64,000 bases of DNA from Nocardioidaceae bacterium (lineage in GTDB: Bacteria > Actinomycetota > Actinomycetes > Propionibacteriales > Nocardioidaceae), in NCBI GenBank assembly GCA_030447865.1, contig JAUJOD010000001.1:1326159-1390158 (forward strand), in the 5' to 3' direction. Within the stretch, counting starts at the first letter, position 1; the number at the start of each line of letters is the position of its first letter. Shown here piece after piece: positions 41,737-49,030 of the stretch. The notes below the pieces were generated by a model, which did not search any database, was not told the DNA's origin, and saw only the letters and a list, made by a program, of their open reading frames with translations. The position numbers and the translations under genes were made by a program.

Positions 41737-42222
41737 TCACTGAAACGTCCAAGCGGTCCCATCGTGAAGAGACTCACTCCACGCCTTGACCTTGCGCGGA
41801 CACAGCCGGAACAGGCCATTCCCCACAGGGTCCGGCACAACCTTGTCGCCGTACTTGGCTATCCACGCATCGACGATGGCTGCACCGAGATCTTCGTCGG
41901 TCTCTAGGTCGTCGACCGGCCCCTCCATGATGACCGCCTGAGTTCCGCTCTCGAGGTTCATGCTCGCCCTGGCGTCGGCGGCGATGTTGCGCGCCCACCG
42001 CGCGGTAGGAAGGCCGTCGAAGTACACCGCCCTCTCCACCCAAACTCCCCATACCGGCGTCACATGCGGACTCCCGTTGGGATTCGAGGTCGCAAGCCAG
42101 AAGATCCTGGAGGCACGAAGACGCGTTTCGATCTGTGCCCAGTCGAAAAGCCTCTCAACGTTTCGCGGAAAGCGGTAGGTGGTCGGTGCGGACAACGGTC
42201 GCGGTTCGGGCGTCTTGTTCAT
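41737..42222 (-). CDS. Pyridoxamine 5'-phosphate oxidase-family (split barrel) flavin/F420-binding protein
   Basis: 161 residues: RASRIFWLATSNPNGSPHVT then PVWGVWVERAVYFDGLPTAR form the split-barrel strands of the PNPOx family, with MEGPVDDLETDEDL and KYGDKVV following. Many actinobacterial members use FMN or F420 for redox of small molecules; the substrate is unknown. GAGGAAG lies just upstream of the ATG at 42222, which decides the start; the frame itself is open to 42372. The intergenic stretch 42223-42479 up to deoD shows no further gene. Confidence 0.8.
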   Translation of the reverse strand: MNKTPEPRPLSAPTTYRFPRNVERLFDWAQIETRLRASRIFWLATSNPNGSPHVTPVWGVWVERAVYFDGLPTARWARNIAADARASMNLESGTQAVIMEGPVDDLETDEDLGAAIVDAWIAKYGDKVVPDPVGNGLFRLCPRKVKAWSESLHDGTAWTFQ

Positions 42223-42479
42223 CGCTTCCTCGTGGCAGGGCGCTTGCTTGATCGGCATCCTGGCAAGGAGCACCGACAGCACCATCCGTCCTGCGCAGCG
42301 ATGTGGTCGATGCTTGGTGAGCGCGTCGAAGCCGGGCGCTTGGGCGGGTGGGCCATGGGCGGAGGCGCCCAAGGCAGAGCCAACCCGTGACCGCTGTCAG
42401 GCCGGTTTGTGGAGTATCACCGGCGTCCAGTGCCCTCAGCCTCAAGGGATTGTCGCAACGCCAGGCCTGATAGAGGGAG

Positions 42480-43208
42480 TCAGCCGGTCGATTGGGGCAG
42501 CGGAGTCGCCAGCAACGCCTGCAGGGCGATGTCGACCATGTCGCCGAACGTCTCCTGGCGCTCCTGAGCGGTGGTCTCCTCACCGGTCACGATGTGGTCT
42601 GACACCGTGCAGATCGCCAACGCCCGCCGGCCGTGCTGGGCGGCCAACGTGTACAGCGCGCTGCACTCCATCTCGACCGCCACCACGCCGTACTCCGCCA
42701 TCCGCATCAGCAGCTCCGGTCGGTCGTTGTAGAACGCGTCGGCGGAAAAGATCGGTGCGACGATTGCAGACACTGGCGCGGCCGTCGCGGCGTCGGCCGC
42801 GGCACGAAGAAGGGCAAAGTCCGCCGTCGCGGCGTAGTCCAGCCCCTCGAAACGCACCCGGTTCATCGCCGAGTCGGTGCTGGCGCTGATCGCGAGCACC
42901 AAGTCGCGCACCGCCAGCGATGCAGAGATGGCGCCGCAGGAGCCCACCCGCACGAACTGCTGCGCGTCGTAGTCGCGGATCAGCTCGTTGACGTAGATCG
43001 CCAGCGACGGCTGCCCCATCCCAGTGCCCTGCACCGAGACCCGCTCACCGGAGTACGTGCCGGTGTACCCGAGCATCCCCCGCACCGACGAGTAGCAGTG
43101 CGCGTCATCGAAGTACGTCTCGGCGATCCACTTGGCGCGCAGCGGGTCACCCGGCAGCAGCACGCGCGGGGCGATCTCGCCCGGTTGGGCCGCGAGGTGG
43201 GTACTCAT
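42480..43208 (-). CDS. deoD: DeoD-type purine-nucleoside phosphorylase
   Basis: 242-residue hexameric-type (trimer of dimers) phosphorylase cleaving purine nucleosides with phosphate. Marks: [17 protein letters not shown] (phosphate loop), [38 protein letters not shown] and [18 protein letters not shown], with the ribose-binding M-E-x-E-like stretch. CAAGAT lies 8 nt upstream of the start, consistent with a near-leaderless mRNA. Its start codon overlaps the nearest ATG of the divergent nudC by 2 bases. Confidence 0.92.
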   Translation of the reverse strand: MSTHLAAQPGEIAPRVLLPGDPLRAKWIAETYFDDAHCYSSVRGMLGYTGTYSGERVSVQGTGMGQPSLAIYVNELIRDYDAQQFVRVGSCGAISASLAVRDLVLAISASTDSAMNRVRFEGLDYAATADFALLRAAADAATAAPVSAIVAPIFSADAFYNDRPELLMRMAEYGVVAVEMECSALYTLAAQHGRRALAICTVSDHIVTGEETTAQERQETFGDMVDIALQALLATPLPQSTG

Positions 43209-43251
43209 GACCGGCGATCTTGCCAGACGAGCCAGCGAGTACCGTCGACAC

Positions 43252-44241
43252 GTGGTTCACGGGTCGCTTCCCGAGTATCCCTTCGCCCACGCGTTCCACG
43301 ACAGGCTGTCCGAGCGTCGCAACGACGACGCGTTTCTCACCCGGGCCTGGGACGATCCCGCGACCAGGGTGCTGGTCATGCGCGATGGGCAGCTCACCAC
43401 CGACAGCCGACCCGGCACCTGGCAGTTGGCCACCAACCTGCACCACAACGAGCTGCGTTTCGTCGCACCGGCCGAGGCGCCGGTCGGTGAGCGGATGCTG
43501 CTCGGGGAAGTCGACGGGGCGGTCCACTTTCTGGTGGTCGCTGCCGACGCATCAAGCCGCGGCGCCGAGGCGCAGCTCGACGAGATCAGGGTCGGCGACG
43601 GCGAACCAGCCGGCGGGCGGTTCAGCGGACTCCGGCAACTGGCCACCGGGCTGAGCGACGTACAGGCGTCGTTGGCAGCGCATGCGGTCGCCCTCGCCGG
43701 CTGGCATCGCACGCATCCCCGATGCGCGGTCTGCGGCTGTGCCACCGAAGTCGCGCTGGCGGGGGCACTGCGACGGTGTCCAGCGTGCTCCACCCAACAC
43801 TTCCCGCGGACCGATCCGGCGGTGATCATGCTGGTGATCGACGACCAGGGTCGCTGCTTGTTGGGGCACAACAGCGCCCGAAGCGACGGGTGGTTCTCGA
43901 CGCTCGCGGGCTTCGTTGAGCCGGGGGAGACGCCGGAGCGGGCCGTGGCCCGCGAGGTGCTCGAGGAGACAGGGGTCGTCGTCGGCGAGCTCAGTTATGC
44001 CGGCAGCCAGCCGTGGCCGTTCCCGGCAAGCCTCATGCTCGGCTACTTCGCCCGTGCGGCGTCGACCAGCATCACCGTCGACGGTGACGAGATCACCGCG
44101 GCGCGCTGGTTCAGCCGCGAGGAGCTGACGCGGGCGGTGGAGTCAGGCACCGTCGTGCTCCCGACGGCGATCTCGATCGCCGGGGCGCTGATCACCAGCT
44201 GGTACGGCGGCCCGTTGCCGGCCAACGTCTTGCCCGGGTAG
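43252..44241 (+). CDS. nudC: NAD+ diphosphatase / NADH pyrophosphatase, NUDIX
   Basis: About 329 residues. An N-terminal regulatory region is followed by a zinc ribbon (CAVCG, CPACS), [14 protein letters not shown], a NUDIX box [20 protein letters not shown] and the diagnostic [14 protein letters not shown] of NudC-type enzymes. These hydrolyse NADH/NAD+ and remove NAD caps from RNA 5' ends. A start at 43207 would share bases with the deoD start codon; TACCGT at 43240-43245 followed by GTG at 43252 gives a leaderless alternative, which I prefer. Confidence 0.9.
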   Translation: MVHGSLPEYPFAHAFHDRLSERRNDDAFLTRAWDDPATRVLVMRDGQLTTDSRPGTWQLATNLHHNELRFVAPAEAPVGERMLLGEVDGAVHFLVVAADASSRGAEAQLDEIRVGDGEPAGGRFSGLRQLATGLSDVQASLAAHAVALAGWHRTHPRCAVCGCATEVALAGALRRCPACSTQHFPRTDPAVIMLVIDDQGRCLLGHNSARSDGWFSTLAGFVEPGETPERAVAREVLEETGVVVGELSYAGSQPWPFPASLMLGYFARAASTSITVDGDEITAARWFSREELTRAVESGTVVLPTAISIAGALITSWYGGPLPANVLPG

Positions 44242-44245
44242 TCGG

Positions 44246-44488
44246 TTAGAGGGCGAGCTTCTGCTTAACGTCGGCCAGGCTGGGGTTCGTCAGTGCGCTG
44301 CCGTCGCCGAACACCAGGGTCGGCACGGTCTGGTTGCCCCCGTTGACCCGCTCGACGATGTGTGCCGCGTCGGGCTGCTTCTCGATGTCGACCTCGGTGT
44401 AGCTGATGCCTTCGCGGTCGAGCTGGCTCTTGAGGCGGTGGCAATACCCACACCACGGTGTGGAGTACAGCGTCAACTGATCGCGCAT
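44246..44488 (-). CDS. mrx1: Mycoredoxin (Mrx1-like glutaredoxin)
   Basis: 80-residue glutaredoxin-fold protein with the CGYC active site in STPWCGYCHRLKSQL, NQTVPTLVFGDG (cis-Pro loop) and LTNPSLADVKQKL. Mycoredoxins reduce mycothiol-protein mixed disulfides, so the organism probably makes mycothiol. The ATG at 44488 is the only start giving a family-length protein. It lies convergent with nudC and next to uvrD2, as in mycobacteria. Confidence 0.92.
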   Translation of the reverse strand: MRDQLTLYSTPWCGYCHRLKSQLDREGISYTEVDIEKQPDAAHIVERVNGGNQTVPTLVFGDGSALTNPSLADVKQKLAL

Positions 44489-44581
44489 CGAGATCTGTCC
44501 CTTCCGACGTCTAGGCTTTCCGACACTATCAACGCACAGCAGGCGCGCCTGCTTCCGCAGCTGAGCCGAGGAGATCTGACG

Positions 44582-46696
44582 GTGGTCGACGCCGACGTAC
44601 TGCTCGAGGGTCTTGACCCCGAGCAGCGTGCGGTGGCCACCACCCTCGACGGTCCGCTGCGGGTGCTTGCCGGTGCGGGGACCGGCAAGACGCGCGCCAT
44701 CACCTCCCGCATCGCCTACGGCGTGGCAACCGGCGCCTTCCACGGACCTGAGGTGCTCGCTGTCACCTTCACCACCCGCGCGGCGGGGGAGCTACGGGCC
44801 CGTCTCGTCGGCCTTGGCGCCGCCGGCGTGCAGGCGCGCACGTTCCACTCCGCGGCGCTGCGGCAGGCGCGGTACTTCTGGCCGCAGGTGTACGGCGGCG
44901 AGCTACCGGCCGTGGTGGCGTCGAAGCTGGCGTTGCTCGGCGAGGCAGTCGGCCGTAACCGCCTCAAGGCCTCCGCCGCCGAGCTTCGCGACCTGGCCGC
45001 CGAGGTCGAGTGGGCCAAGGTGTCCAACGTGCGGCCCGACGACTATGCCCAGTTGGCCACCGCGTCCGGCCGCACTGTGGAGGGCTACGACGCCGCGACG
45101 GTGGCGACCATCTACGCCAGCTACGAAGACGTGAAGCGAGATCGCCACCGCATCGACATGGAGGACGTCTTGCTGTGTGCAGCGGCTGCACTCAGCGACG
45201 ACGAGCGCGTCGCGGCAGCGGTCCGTCGGCAGTACCAGCAGTTCGTCGTTGACGAGTTCCAAGACGTCAGCCCGATCCAGTCAGCTCTGCTCGACCTGTG
45301 GCTCGGCGGCCGCGACGGTGTCTGCGTCGTCGGCGACCCGGCCCAGACGATCTACAGCTTTGCCGGCGCCTCGGCCGACCACCTCCTGCGCTTCGGCAAG
45401 AAGTTTCCAGCCACCACGTCGGTAACGCTGGTCCGCAACTACCGGTCGACTCCTCAGGTGATCGAGGTCGCCAACACGGTGATGGCACCGCAGCTCGGCC
45501 AGGCGGCGGTCCGGCTGCACGCCGTACGATCCGCCGGTCCCGACACAACGTTCGCCGCTCACCCCGATGAGGTCACTGAGGCTGCCGCGGTCGCCGACGC
45601 GATCACCGCCGCCCTCGAAGCTGGGCAAAACCCGGCTGACATCGCTGTGCTCTACCGGATCAACGCGTCGTCGGAGAACTTCGAGGAGGCCCTCACCGAG
45701 CGGTCGATCCCGTTCGTTGTGCGCGGCAGCGAACGATTCTTCGACCGCCCAGAGGTGCGGCAGGCGATCACGCTGCTGCGCGGGGCGGCGCGCAGCCAGC
45801 CGACGCTCAGCGGCGTCCTCGTCGACGACGTCGCGACGGTGCTCAGCGCGATGGGATGGTCACCCGCCGCACCCGCCGGCCGGGGGAGCGTGCGCGACCG
45901 CTGGGAGTCGCTGCAGGCCTTGGTCGCGGTCGCAGCAGACCTCGCGGCGACATCTCCGGGCGTCGACATGGTGGGTCTCGTAGCAGAGCTGCAGCGGCGA
46001 CAAGAGGCCCAGCACGCGCCGATCGCAGCCGGGGTCACCCTGGCGACCCTGCACGCAGCGAAGGGTTTGGAGTGGTCAACGGTCTTCCTCGTCGGCGTGC
46101 ACGAGGGCACGCTGCCGATCGTGTACGCCACGACGCCCGCTGCGATCGACGAGGAGCGGCGACTGCTGTACGTCGGTGTGACGCGCGCTCGCGACCGCCT
46201 GCACGTGTCCTGGTCGTCGGCCCGGTCACCCGGCGCACGACCCTCCCGTGGCCCCAGCCGGTTCCTCCAGCCGCTGCTCAGCGGCCAGCAGCTGGCAACG
46301 GCTCGGCCGACTGGAGGCGCAAGCAGACGGCGTATGAAGAAGGCCACGATGGCGGTGTGCCGGGTGTGCTCACGGCCGCTGACCGATCCACGTGAACGCA
46401 AACTCGGCCGGTGCCTGGGCTGCCCGAGCAGCTACGACGAGCAGCTGCATGCGGCGCTGCGCGAGTGGCGTCGCCAGCGCGCCGCCGCTGAGAAGGTGCC
46501 GGCGTACTGCGTCTTCACCGACGCGACGATGACCGCGCTGGCTGAGATGTCGCCGCGCGATGCCGCAGCCTTGGGCCGGGTGCCGGGGATCGGGCGAGCC
46601 AAGGTCGAGAAGTACGGCGACGACCTGTTGGCGTTGTGCGCGGCCGGCAACGGGTCGCCTGACTTGGGTCTCGCTGCGATAACGACTTCGCCGTAG
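44582..46696 (+). CDS. uvrD2: ATP-dependent DNA helicase UvrD2 with HRDC domain
   Basis: 704 residues. SF1A motifs include LAGAGTGKTRAI, VTFTTRAAGEL, VDEFQDVSPIQ, GDPAQTIYSFAG, NYRSTPQVIEVA and LHAAKGLEWSTVFLVG, then YVGVTRARDRLHVSW. The C-terminal part has a tetracysteine site (CRVCSRPLTDP, then GRCLGC), followed by an HRDC domain (VFTDATMTALAEMSPRDAAA, VPGIGRAKVEKYG). UvrD2 of mycobacteria has the same layout and is essential there, with 3'-5' helicase activity dependent on the Cys motif. GTG 44582 is preceded by GAGGAG. Confidence 0.92.
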   Translation: MVDADVLLEGLDPEQRAVATTLDGPLRVLAGAGTGKTRAITSRIAYGVATGAFHGPEVLAVTFTTRAAGELRARLVGLGAAGVQARTFHSAALRQARYFWPQVYGGELPAVVASKLALLGEAVGRNRLKASAAELRDLAAEVEWAKVSNVRPDDYAQLATASGRTVEGYDAATVATIYASYEDVKRDRHRIDMEDVLLCAAAALSDDERVAAAVRRQYQQFVVDEFQDVSPIQSALLDLWLGGRDGVCVVGDPAQTIYSFAGASADHLLRFGKKFPATTSVTLVRNYRSTPQVIEVANTVMAPQLGQAAVRLHAVRSAGPDTTFAAHPDEVTEAAAVADAITAALEAGQNPADIAVLYRINASSENFEEALTERSIPFVVRGSERFFDRPEVRQAITLLRGAARSQPTLSGVLVDDVATVLSAMGWSPAAPAGRGSVRDRWESLQALVAVAADLAATSPGVDMVGLVAELQRRQEAQHAPIAAGVTLATLHAAKGLEWSTVFLVGVHEGTLPIVYATTPAAIDEERRLLYVGVTRARDRLHVSWSSARSPGARPSRGPSRFLQPLLSGQQLATARPTGGASRRRMKKATMAVCRVCSRPLTDPRERKLGRCLGCPSSYDEQLHAALREWRRQRAAAEKVPAYCVFTDATMTALAEMSPRDAAALGRVPGIGRAKVEKYGDDLLALCAAGNGSPDLGLAAITTSP

Positions 46697-46702
46697 ACCC
46701 GG

Positions 46703-46740
46703 TTAATCGATTGCACCGCCGCTGCGGGTGGGGCTACGCT
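46703..46740 (+). promoter_or_regulatory. whiB7 promoter with AT-rich WhiB7-type box
   Basis: TTGCAC (46711-46716) and TACGCT (46735-46740) are spaced by 18 nt, and the AT-rich run TTAATCGA lies directly upstream of the -35. This is the arrangement WhiB7 binds through its AT-hook in autoregulated promoters. The position before the leader ORF and whiB7 supports it; the match is by eye. Confidence 0.55.
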
Positions 46741-46799
46741 GCCAAGGCCGCAGAGGTTCCCCAGCTGCGCAATCGACCCCTCGGAAGGAGGCGCAAACG

Positions 46800-47006
46800 A
46801 TGTCCACTACGCAGATCACCCTCGCGACGACTTCGTCGGTGCGCCTCCGCCTGCCCGCTTTCCTCGTGGGATCGCGGTTCGGTGCGTCCGTCGAAGGTCG
46901 TCGCATGACTGCTGGCATCAGTGCGTCCACGTACGGCGTTCGCGTCCCGGCATTCGTGAAGGGTGACGCCTTTGTGGGCGTCCGTGCTTGGAGCCCCCCG
47001 GTCTAG
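46800..47006 (+). CDS. whiB7 leader ORF (candidate regulatory upstream ORF)
   Basis: A 68-codon ORF with an excellent ribosome binding site (AAGGAGG, 8 nt before the ATG) in the long whiB7 leader. The product has an internal duplication: SVRLRLPAFLVGSRFGASV near residue 13 and YGVRVPAFVKGDAFVGVR near residue 45. It ends at TAG within a CCGGTC-N13-GACCGG hairpin, 25 bases before an intrinsic terminator. In mycobacteria and Streptomyces, whiB7/wblC leaders contain a translated upstream ORF and an attenuator that lets antibiotics blocking translation induce whiB7. I infer the same role here; a functional small protein is also possible. Confidence 0.6.
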   Translation: MSTTQITLATTSSVRLRLPAFLVGSRFGASVEGRRMTAGISASTYGVRVPAFVKGDAFVGVRAWSPPV

Positions 47007-47022
47007 CAGTGCAACTGACCGG
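46998..47022 (+). promoter_or_regulatory. Hairpin spanning the stop codon of the whiB7 leader ORF
   Basis: CCGGTC (46998-47003) pairs perfectly with GACCGG (47017-47022) around a 13-nt loop that includes the TAG stop. A ribosome stalled here could change folding of the downstream terminator at 47032. Confidence 0.5.
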
Positions 47023-47031
47023 CACCTCCAG

Positions 47032-47067
47032 GCCGCGGACTCCCACATCGGGATCCGCGGCTTTTTT
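47032..47067 (+). terminator. Intrinsic terminator/attenuator in the whiB7 leader
   Basis: GCCGCGGA (47032-47039) pairs with TCCGCGGC (47054-47061), an inner TCCC/GGGA pair extends the stem past a bulged C, and six T residues follow (47062-47067). It lies between the leader ORF and whiB7, about 45 bases before the whiB7 ATG, so read-through would be needed for whiB7 expression. Confidence 0.8.
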
Positions 47068-47110
47068 GTTCTCCCCGTCCGATCGACGAAGTCACAAGGA
47101 GGTGACACAC

Positions 47111-47398
47111 ATGACACTCAGCGGTCTCGACGCACTCGTGGTGGGTGAGGAGACAACCGGAGCTCAGCTGCCGTGCCGGTCAAACGACCCGGAGCTGTTC
47201 TTCGCGGAGTCCCCTGCCGATGTCGAGCTGGCGAAGGCGCTGTGCCGTACCTGTCCAGTCCGGTCCGAGTGCCTCGCAGGAGCTCTCGAGCGCCGTGAAC
47301 CATGGGGTGTTTGGGGCGGGGAGCTGCTGGTTTCCGGAGCAGTCGTCGCACGCAAGCGTCCTCGAGGCAGGCCGCCCAAACGCGAATCGGCAGCCTGA
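47111..47398 (+). CDS. whiB7: WhiB7 redox-sensitive transcription factor
   Basis: 95 residues with the four Fe-S Cys of the Wbl family: LPCRSNDPELFFAES, then ALCRTCPVRSECLAGAL. The G(V/I)WGG turn follows (EPWGVWGGELL), and a C-terminal AT-hook RGRPPKR defines the WhiB7 subgroup. It should bind the housekeeping sigma factor and AT-rich promoter DNA to activate intrinsic antibiotic resistance genes. A strong ribosome binding site (AAGGAGG) precedes the ATG. Located between uvrD2 and an ABC1 kinase as in mycobacteria. Confidence 0.94.
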   Translation: MTLSGLDALVVGEETTGAQLPCRSNDPELFFAESPADVELAKALCRTCPVRSECLAGALERREPWGVWGGELLVSGAVVARKRPRGRPPKRESAA

Positions 47399-47478
47399 CC
47401 GCTCGCTCCCACCACCCCACCTCACCGAAAGACATCAGCCTGATGACAACCACCGACCCGCTGAACAGGAGCACAAAG

Positions 47479-47643
47479 ATGAATCTCATGCATGAAGACT
47501 TGGCTCGCGCCCATATGGACGCGCGCCTTCGGCAGGCGCGCGGGCTGCAGCGCGGCCACCGGTTGGCCCGAGGTGCGCGGCTGACCCGGCGGGCAGAGCG
47601 AGCTCACCAGCAAGCCCGCCTGCTGCTCGACCGCAACCTGTAA
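47479..47643 (+). CDS. Small basic protein downstream of whiB7
   Basis: 54 residues, almost entirely helical and very basic: MNLMHEDLARAHMDARLRQA, then RGARLTRRAERAHQQARLLL. CAGGAG lies 7 nt upstream of the ATG, and an in-frame ATG at 47443 is an alternative. It may be co-transcribed with whiB7, since a terminator follows at 47665. I recognise no family; Arg-rich helices suggest nucleic acid or membrane contact. Confidence 0.55.
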   Translation: MNLMHEDLARAHMDARLRQARGLQRGHRLARGARLTRRAERAHQQARLLLDRNL

Positions 47644-47664
47644 CCCCGTGGACTACCCACCGTG

Positions 47665-47701
47665 ACGCCCGGACCGCTCCCTTGCAAAGCAGTCCGGGCG
47701 T
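47665..47701. terminator. Terminator hairpin after the whiB7 unit
   Basis: ACGCCCGGAC (47665-47674) and GTCCGGGCGT (47692-47701) form a perfect 10-bp stem with a 17-nt loop. No long T-run follows, but position after two same-strand genes supports termination. Confidence 0.65.
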
Positions 47702-47748
47702 TCACGCATGTTCCGCCGACGGGGGCAACTCACTTGCCCGTTTAACCC

Positions 47749-47889
47749 GGCGTACGCCTGCCGACGCGTTACGGCGGACGGCGGCTGAACGGTGCCACCG
47801 GCGTAAGTCTGCCGACGGGTGACGGCGGACGGCGGCTGAACGGTGCCACCGGCGTACGTCTGCCGACGGGTGACGGCGGACGGCAGCGG
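47749..47889. repeat. Array E: three 51-bp units with 26-bp imperfect palindromes
   Basis: Units begin at 47749, 47800 and 47851, each GGCGTACGYCTGCCG... with palindromes at 47755, 47806 and 47857 (CGYCTGCCG-N8-CGGCGGACG). Units 2 and 3 are nearly identical. This is the G/C-rich version of the arms. With the terminator it fills 47644-47990, which has no gene. Confidence 0.85.
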
Positions 47890-47990
47890 AGACGACTGCA
47901 CCATGCTGCGCATTCCACGTGGGTGCCTGACAGGCAGCGGCGCCGATAAGGAGGCGTACTCTCGGTGTCTCGAAAAGGAGCCAGCGCAAG

Positions 47991-48644
47991 ATGCCGAGCG
48001 TCAGTGTGTACGTCGAGAACGGCGTCGCGATGGCGTCCGACCAGGGCAGCGCGGCGTGGGCATTGGATCTCTGGCTGTGGGGGTGCTGCGGCCAAGGGAG
48101 CGACGAAGGCTCGGCGCTTGTGGACTTGGAGCGTGTCATCGGCAGGCAGATCACGCTGGTCGTGGCCGAGCGGATAAGCGGCGACGAACGCGCCTTCGCC
48201 CGCGACCGCTTGCCATGCACCGAGTCCGAGCGACGAAGGACGCTGTCGATTCTCGCCGAGACCCGCTCGCGGACCATCAACTTGCTGAAGTCTTGCTCAA
48301 GCACTGAGCTTGACTGGGACGACCCGGGGCGGGTTTTGCCGCGGTACGCCGATTGGCGAACGCTGCGGCAGATGGGCTGGCACATTGCCGACACCGAGAG
48401 CAGGTACTACCTGCCGTGTCTGGGACTTGGTGATCGCGAGCCTGCCCGCGAGCTCCTTCAGGAACTCGAGCTTTCCGCTGATCACGTGCGCCGGACGGTC
48501 CAGACCATGCCCGCTGCGCTCGTTGTTGAAGCCGAGCAAGGGGTCTGGACCACGGTGAAGGTCTTGAGACGGCTTGCCTGGCACGAGCGGAGTGAACTCA
48601 CCGCCATGCGAGCCATCCTCGCGAAGGCCCGCACGGTCGGTTGA
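47991..48644 (+). CDS. DinB-like domain protein
   Basis: 217 residues. From about residue 85 the DinB/MST-type four-helix bundle appears: TRSRTINLLKSCSSTELDWD, RQMGWHIADTESRYYLPCLG (first His ligand with Asp/Glu) and RRLAWHERSELTAMR (second His). DinB proteins bind a divalent metal and often act as thiol-dependent transferases (mycothiol, bacillithiol). The N-terminal ~80 residues (MPSVSVYVENGVAMASDQGS ...) are not part of that fold and I do not recognise them. GGAGCCAGCGCAAG precedes the ATG. Flanked by repeat arrays E and F. Confidence 0.65.
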   Translation: MPSVSVYVENGVAMASDQGSAAWALDLWLWGCCGQGSDEGSALVDLERVIGRQITLVVAERISGDERAFARDRLPCTESERRRTLSILAETRSRTINLLKSCSSTELDWDDPGRVLPRYADWRTLRQMGWHIADTESRYYLPCLGLGDREPARELLQELELSADHVRRTVQTMPAALVVEAEQGVWTTVKVLRRLAWHERSELTAMRAILAKARTVG

Positions 48645-48669
48645 CAGGTTCTGGGGCGGAGCCGGCGTA

Positions 48670-49000
48670 CGTCTTCCGACACCTGACGGCAGATGATGGC
48701 CACCGGGGCGGCCCGGGCGTACGTTTGCCGGGTTACCGCGGTAGACGGTGCGGGGCGGGCGTTGGGGCGTACGTTTGCCGGGTTACCGCGGTAGACGGTG
48801 CCGGGGCGGGCGCTGGGGGGTCGTTTGCCGGGTTACTGCGGGAGACGGTGCCGGGGCGGGCGGTGCGGCGTACGTTTGCCGGGTTACCGCGGGAGACGGT
48901 GCCGGCGCGGGTGCTGCGGCGTACGTTTACCGGGATACCGCGGGAGACGGTGCCCGGACGGGCGGTGCGGCGTACGTCTACCGGGATACCGCGGGAGACG
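48670..49000. repeat. Array F of 26-bp imperfect palindromes (7 units, 50-52 bp period)
   Basis: Units start at 48670, 48722, 48772, 48822, 48873, 48924 and 48975. The first (CGTCTTCCG-N8-CGGCAGATG) differs from the rest; units 2-5 share CGTTTGCCG-GGTTACYG-CGGKAGACG and units 6-7 have CGTYTACCG-GGATACCG-CGGGAGACG. Spacers are G-rich (about 24 bp, GGTGCCGGGGCGGGCG-like). This is the largest array in the window, between the convergent DinB-like and ABC1 genes; 48645-49030 holds no gene. Confidence 0.9.
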
Positions 49001-49030
49001 GTTTCGGCGAGCGGCCGGTACGCGGCCTCG

